This document shows positions 60,736 to 64,000 of a DNA stretch of 64,000 nucleotides, piece by piece. Source of the DNA: Sequoia sempervirens (taxonomy: Eukaryota; Streptophyta; Pinopsida; Cupressales; Cupressaceae). The notes under the pieces are model-generated. The model did no database searches. It saw only the letters and a program-made list of their open reading frames with translations, and was not told the DNA's origin. The stretch spans positions 116,328,128 to 116,392,127 of the forward strand of contig VDFB02252616.1 of NCBI GenBank assembly GCA_007258455.2, in the 5' to 3' direction. A program made the translations under genes and the position numbers. Position 1 is the first letter of the stretch. Each line of letters begins with the position of its first letter.

Positions 60736-61775
60736 TTACGAAATCAAATTTTGCATTATGGTTGTAGGTGCTCCTACACCATACAACCCCACTGGAAAAA
60801 ACTCATGCCACATGAGTTGAGGCTGGTACCAACTTATCCAAGCTTCATACATACTCCTCAGCTCCACAATCTCCTTCCACTGTTCCATGCATTGTGCTCT
60901 TGCAATCTGCCCTCCACCTTTGATTGGGTTTGTTCTTGAAAATGACTGCTTTTTTAAGTTCAGGCCTGATGTTTTTCCTCTTTCCATTCTTTGACCAAAA
61001 CTTGCTTGCTTCCCTGCACTTACACTTGCAAACAAACAATGGTTAGAAACTTCATGTACTGATTTCTTCCTTAAGTCATTTCCTTGCTTGCAACTGTCCT
61101 TGTTGTCTTGTCCTTCCTGTCTTTTACTTACTACCCCATTATCATTCCTTATTACTATCTTGTTAGTCTTACTATCCACTGTACCATCAGATCTTACTTG
61201 ATTCTCAACCTTATTCACAACTATAGGACACTCAATGGTCCCCACCATCACATTCTTAAGAAAATTCATTCTCAACACCTTCTTTACCCTCGTGTCAACC
61301 TTTATACCTGTTGTCCCTACATTCTCAGGCTTATGACTGATTGTAGCATCAGTTTCCTTGTCTTTTGTCACAACATTTATCAATTCTTTTCTTCCACACA
61401 TTATTACCTTTTCCTTACCTTTCTCATCTTCCACAAGTGGATTCAAAACAAAAGAACATCCATCCTTGAATATAGTGTATGTATTTTCTCTACCATCATA
61501 CAAGGCACGCCTATCATAATGCCAAGGTCTACCTAGGAGTAGGTGACAACAATCCATAGGAAGAATATCACAAACTACACTATCTGTGTAACCCCCAATC
61601 TAGAAATCTACAACAACCTTTTCATTCACCAACAAAGTTTTTCCATCACACAACCATGACACTTTATAAGGAAATTCATGAGGATTTTTTTTCAAATTCA
61701 ACTTACTCACCATCTCACTAGACACTAATGTAGGAGCATCCTTGGCTCTTGGAAATCTTGCATCAACCAAAAATA
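60736..61775 (-). pseudogene. Gypsy protease and linker fragment
   Basis: A 273-codon frame (61557-60736) opens with MDCCHLLLGRPWHYDRRALY and DGRENTYTIFKDG, the closing motif of the gypsy protease (LGRPW) and what follows. Upstream, after one TAG (61602), it continues in the same frame to about 61775: LVSSEMVSKLNLKK, HEFPYKVSWLCDGKTLLVNE. Where the active site DSG should stand the sequence reads AKDAPTLVSSEM, so the catalytic motif is lost or altered. The long Lys/Asn/Val-rich part after the protease is the usual protease-RT linker, but no RT follows; the frame stops at 60736. The adjoining plus-strand LTR (from about 61790) probably cut off its gag. Confidence 0.78.
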
Positions 61776-61789
61776 TTTCCTTTCAGTTT

Positions 61790-62539
61790 TGTTCTTGTTT
61801 AGTTCAAGTTGGCGGATTTAGTATTTCTTCATAGTTGCTCACCAGACCCTATGGATCTATGTGTACATCGTGGACATGTTCATTTTCCTTATTCCAAGAT
61901 TTGAGCATGATTGGATTTTTTTTCTGGAAAGTTATTGCTTCCGGATTTAGTGGCAGTTTCTTGAATCAGCACCAAAATAATTTTCTAAGCTAACAGCTAG
62001 TTTGATCATTTGTGGATCATCCCTGTAACTTGCGGATCTTGATGGTGTGATTTTAATTGTTTCGTGGAGTGTCCCCAACCTTAATTATAAGTCCATACTT
62101 CATATTATGCACCTGTTGATGGAGTAATTCAAATTTGAGGTCGACCTATTCATGCTCACGTTACATTTTCTTTCATTGGAGATTGTAACGATCTTTGGCC
62201 AATGCAGATGATTCTAGATCTGCGGATATGATATAAAGCTTGTAATAGATCATTAGGATGGAAGTTAGAAGAAGAATTAAGAAGGATAAGTTTGATTTGT
62301 AAGATTTTTGCTCGCATTAAGGAGCATATGGGAATGTGGTATTTTTGAACATGTTGTAACAAGCCTGTGAGCCAGATCTATAAGCCCGAATGTTTCCAGA
62401 TATTTGTAATAGAAATTTATGTTAATGAGAATGTTTTAATATGAATTTGCCTCTAATTTTTGTGTTTCTTTTGTTGTGTTACTCTTGTTGCACGGTCCAG
62501 ATTTTTCTCCTTGAGGACCCTCCTACCGTGGCTGCACCA
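61790..62539 (+). repeat. 5' LTR of the gypsy element at the right edge (start approximate)
   Basis: The right end is set by the primer site at 62543: the LTR ends CA at 62539 or 62536. The left end is a guess (TGTTCTTGTTTAG at 61790), placed where the minus-strand protease frame is interrupted. A TATA-like GATATAAAGC lies near 62229. The partner 3' LTR is outside the window, so length and boundaries are uncertain. Confidence 0.5.
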
Positions 62540-62542
62540 AAT

Positions 62543-62554
62543 TGGTATCAGAGC
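62543..62554 (+). promoter_or_regulatory. Primer-binding site for initiator tRNA-Met
   Basis: TGGTATCAGAGC is complementary to the 3' end of plant initiator tRNA-Met and is the commonest plant LTR retrotransposon primer site. It starts about 3 bp after the LTR end. Confidence 0.85.
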
Positions 62555-62663
62555 GAGATTCGATCTATGAGAGGTCATCAAAATTCGTAGAGTCCTATTG
62601 AATATTTATTGTGGGGTGGCGGACTGAGGATCCGACTTGCAGCTACTGAGGAATTGTGTAAAT

Positions 62664-63733
62664 ATGGTAGGAAGAAGAAATGTTATAGGAAATGGAGTGA
62701 GTGGAAATGAAAACCCAACTTTAATGGATATGTTGAGAGGAATTGTTGCCAGATTAGATGTAGTTGAAACGGCCCAGAGGAGAGGTCGACCAGTTGATGA
62801 TGTGAGTGATGAAGAAGTAGAAGTACAGAAAGAAAGAGGAAGAGAAGAGAAACTTGGCCTTGATCAGGGAGAAGAGAGGTTCATAAGAGCCCTAACTAGA
62901 GCGAATACAAAACCGCATTCAATCCACCAAAATATAGAGGTAAGTTGGATTCAAAAGAATTGCTTGATTGGATAACAGAGATGGAAAATTATTTTGATTT
63001 TGAAGGCATCATTGAAGATAAGAAGGTAAAATTTTCTTGTACAAAGTTGAAAGGACATGCATCCCTTTGGTGGGAACATTTGTAGACAGATAGGCAGAGA
63101 AGAGGAAAAGAAAAGATAAAATCATGGGATCAGATGGTGAATAAGTTGAAGACAAAGTTTATGCCTATAGACTATCAGATCAGTTTGTTCCTAAAGTTGA
63201 AAAATTTGAAGCAGAAGGAATCTAGTGTGACAAAGTATACTGAAGAGTTCTACAAGTTGAATATTAGATCTGGACATTCACAGGATGAGATCAAGCAAGT
63301 AGCCAGATATTTGAATGGTTTGAGGTCGTCTATACAAGATGAGATTAGTTTGATTAAGTTACAGAGTGTGGAGGAGGCATACCAATGTTCCCTAAAAGCA
63401 TAAGAGAAGCTGAAAAAAAGACTTGAATAGAGACAGAGAGGAAGAGGTGGAAGATTTCATAGAGGAATAATTTTTACTGGAGGAGGAAGAGGAACTTTTG
63501 CAGATCATAATAAAGACAAGGAATTTAACAAGAATGATGATTCATACCGTAGAGGTGATGGAAATTCTTACAAGAGAGGAGGATATGGTGGCTACTAGAA
63601 TGAAGGTTATAGAAAAGATGATAGAGGACAAGAGAAAAGAGTATTCAAGGGAACTTGTTATAAATGTGGTGGAGAAGGACATAGAGCATTTGAATGCAAT
63701 CAGGGAGAGACAAGTAGAAAGACAGAAAAATAA
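62664..63733 (+). pseudogene. Gag of the right-edge gypsy element
   Basis: ATG at 62664 (MVGRRNVIGNG) starts a charged N-terminal part (DVSDEEVEVQKERGREEKLG). After a frameshift near 62910 the gag domain runs NPPKYRGKLDSKELLDWITE, GHASLWWEHL, a TAG, WDQMVNKLKTKFMPIDYQ and TEEFYKLN. An RG-rich tail (RGRGGRFHRG) leads to a complete zinc knuckle CYKCGGEGHRAFEC at about 63657-63698. At least three stops and two frameshifts make it inactive. The product would package element RNA into particles. Confidence 0.82.
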
Positions 63734-64000
63734 TAGGACAACCTTTTTTGAGGAATATCATGTTGTATCATCTAATAAACCAGAAGATGGAGAAGTGTTG
63801 ATAAATAGAAGAGTATTGTGTCAAATTGAGATGGAGCATGAACCCTTGCAGAGAAAGAATTTGTTTCAGACCAAATGCAAGATAGGTGGTAAATGTTGCA
63901 AAGTAATTGTTGACAGTGGAAGTTCTGAGAACCTGGTTTCTGAAGAGATGGTGACCAAATTAAAGTTGAAAATATTAAAACACCTGAAGCCCTATCAGAT
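63734..64000 (+). pseudogene. Start of the gypsy protease, running off the window
   Basis: After a frame change near 63730, NNRTTFFEEYHVVSSNKPED and VLINRRVLCQIEMEHEPLQR lead into the retropepsin active site VIVDSGSSENLVSEEMVTKL at about 63904-63960. DSGS is intact. The following KLKILKHLKPYQ matches the fragment at 61735-61640 (KLNLKKNPHEFPYKV), so both elements belong to related gypsy lineages in opposite orientation. Confidence 0.8.

Overview
This looks like a transposon-rich piece of a large plant nuclear genome, most probably a gymnosperm. It is AT-rich, has no intact cellular gene, and is packed with decayed Ty3/gypsy LTR retrotransposons, solo LTRs and non-autonomous elements nested in each other. 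The plant assignment rests on the element families (chromodomain gypsy, Tat-like gypsy with an extra RNase H, Athila-like primer site) and on two exons of a plant-type aspartic proteinase. The gymnosperm assignment is inference from element size and degree of decay. I saw no tRNA or rRNA gene, CRISPR array or prokaryotic feature.

Left part (1-14117). A decayed unrecognised frame on the minus strand (1-806) is followed by a solo LTR with a perfect 5-bp target duplication (939-2192), an array of diverged tandem repeats built around a small hairpin (2198-4080), and a second decayed minus-strand frame (4324-5406). A minus-strand chromodomain Ty3/gypsy element then occupies about 7524-14117. Its 3' LTR is interrupted by a second solo LTR (9153-10529, target duplication CATAC). 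Its pol (protease, RT, RNase H, integrase, chromodomain) is readable but broken, and it is cut by a 100-N assembly gap (14118-14217).

Middle (14218-39300). A large non-autonomous LTR element (LARD-like) has LTRs of about 2.6 kb around a 2.5-kb internal region. The internal region holds one long decayed frame and no pol. Its 3' LTR carries a 1.04-kb inverted-repeat DNA element. After it come two exons of a phytepsin-like aspartic proteinase pseudogene, a CACTA-like terminus with a minisatellite, and a third decayed minus-strand frame (25117-27002). A minus-strand Tat-like gypsy element (29990-36271 plus 5' LTR) has the order gag, protease, extra RNase H, RT, RNase H, integrase. The LARD and the Tat-like element share the same unusual primer-binding-site sequence, so one may mobilise the other. 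A strongly purine-rich strand follows (37790-39300).

Right part (39300-64000). After a gene-free stretch, a heavily decayed plus-strand Athila-like gypsy element (47959-57890) contains two insertions: a small tRNA-derived SINE with a perfect 17-bp target duplication (49273-49417), and a 4.0-kb solo LTR (52780-56791) that separates its RT/RNase H from its integrase. At the end, a minus-strand gypsy protease/linker fragment (60736-61775) abuts the 5' LTR, primer site, gag and start of protease of another plus-strand gypsy element that runs off the window.

The window is best read as an insertion history: old gypsy bodies, later hit by related and unrelated elements, with LTR-LTR recombination leaving at least three solo LTRs.
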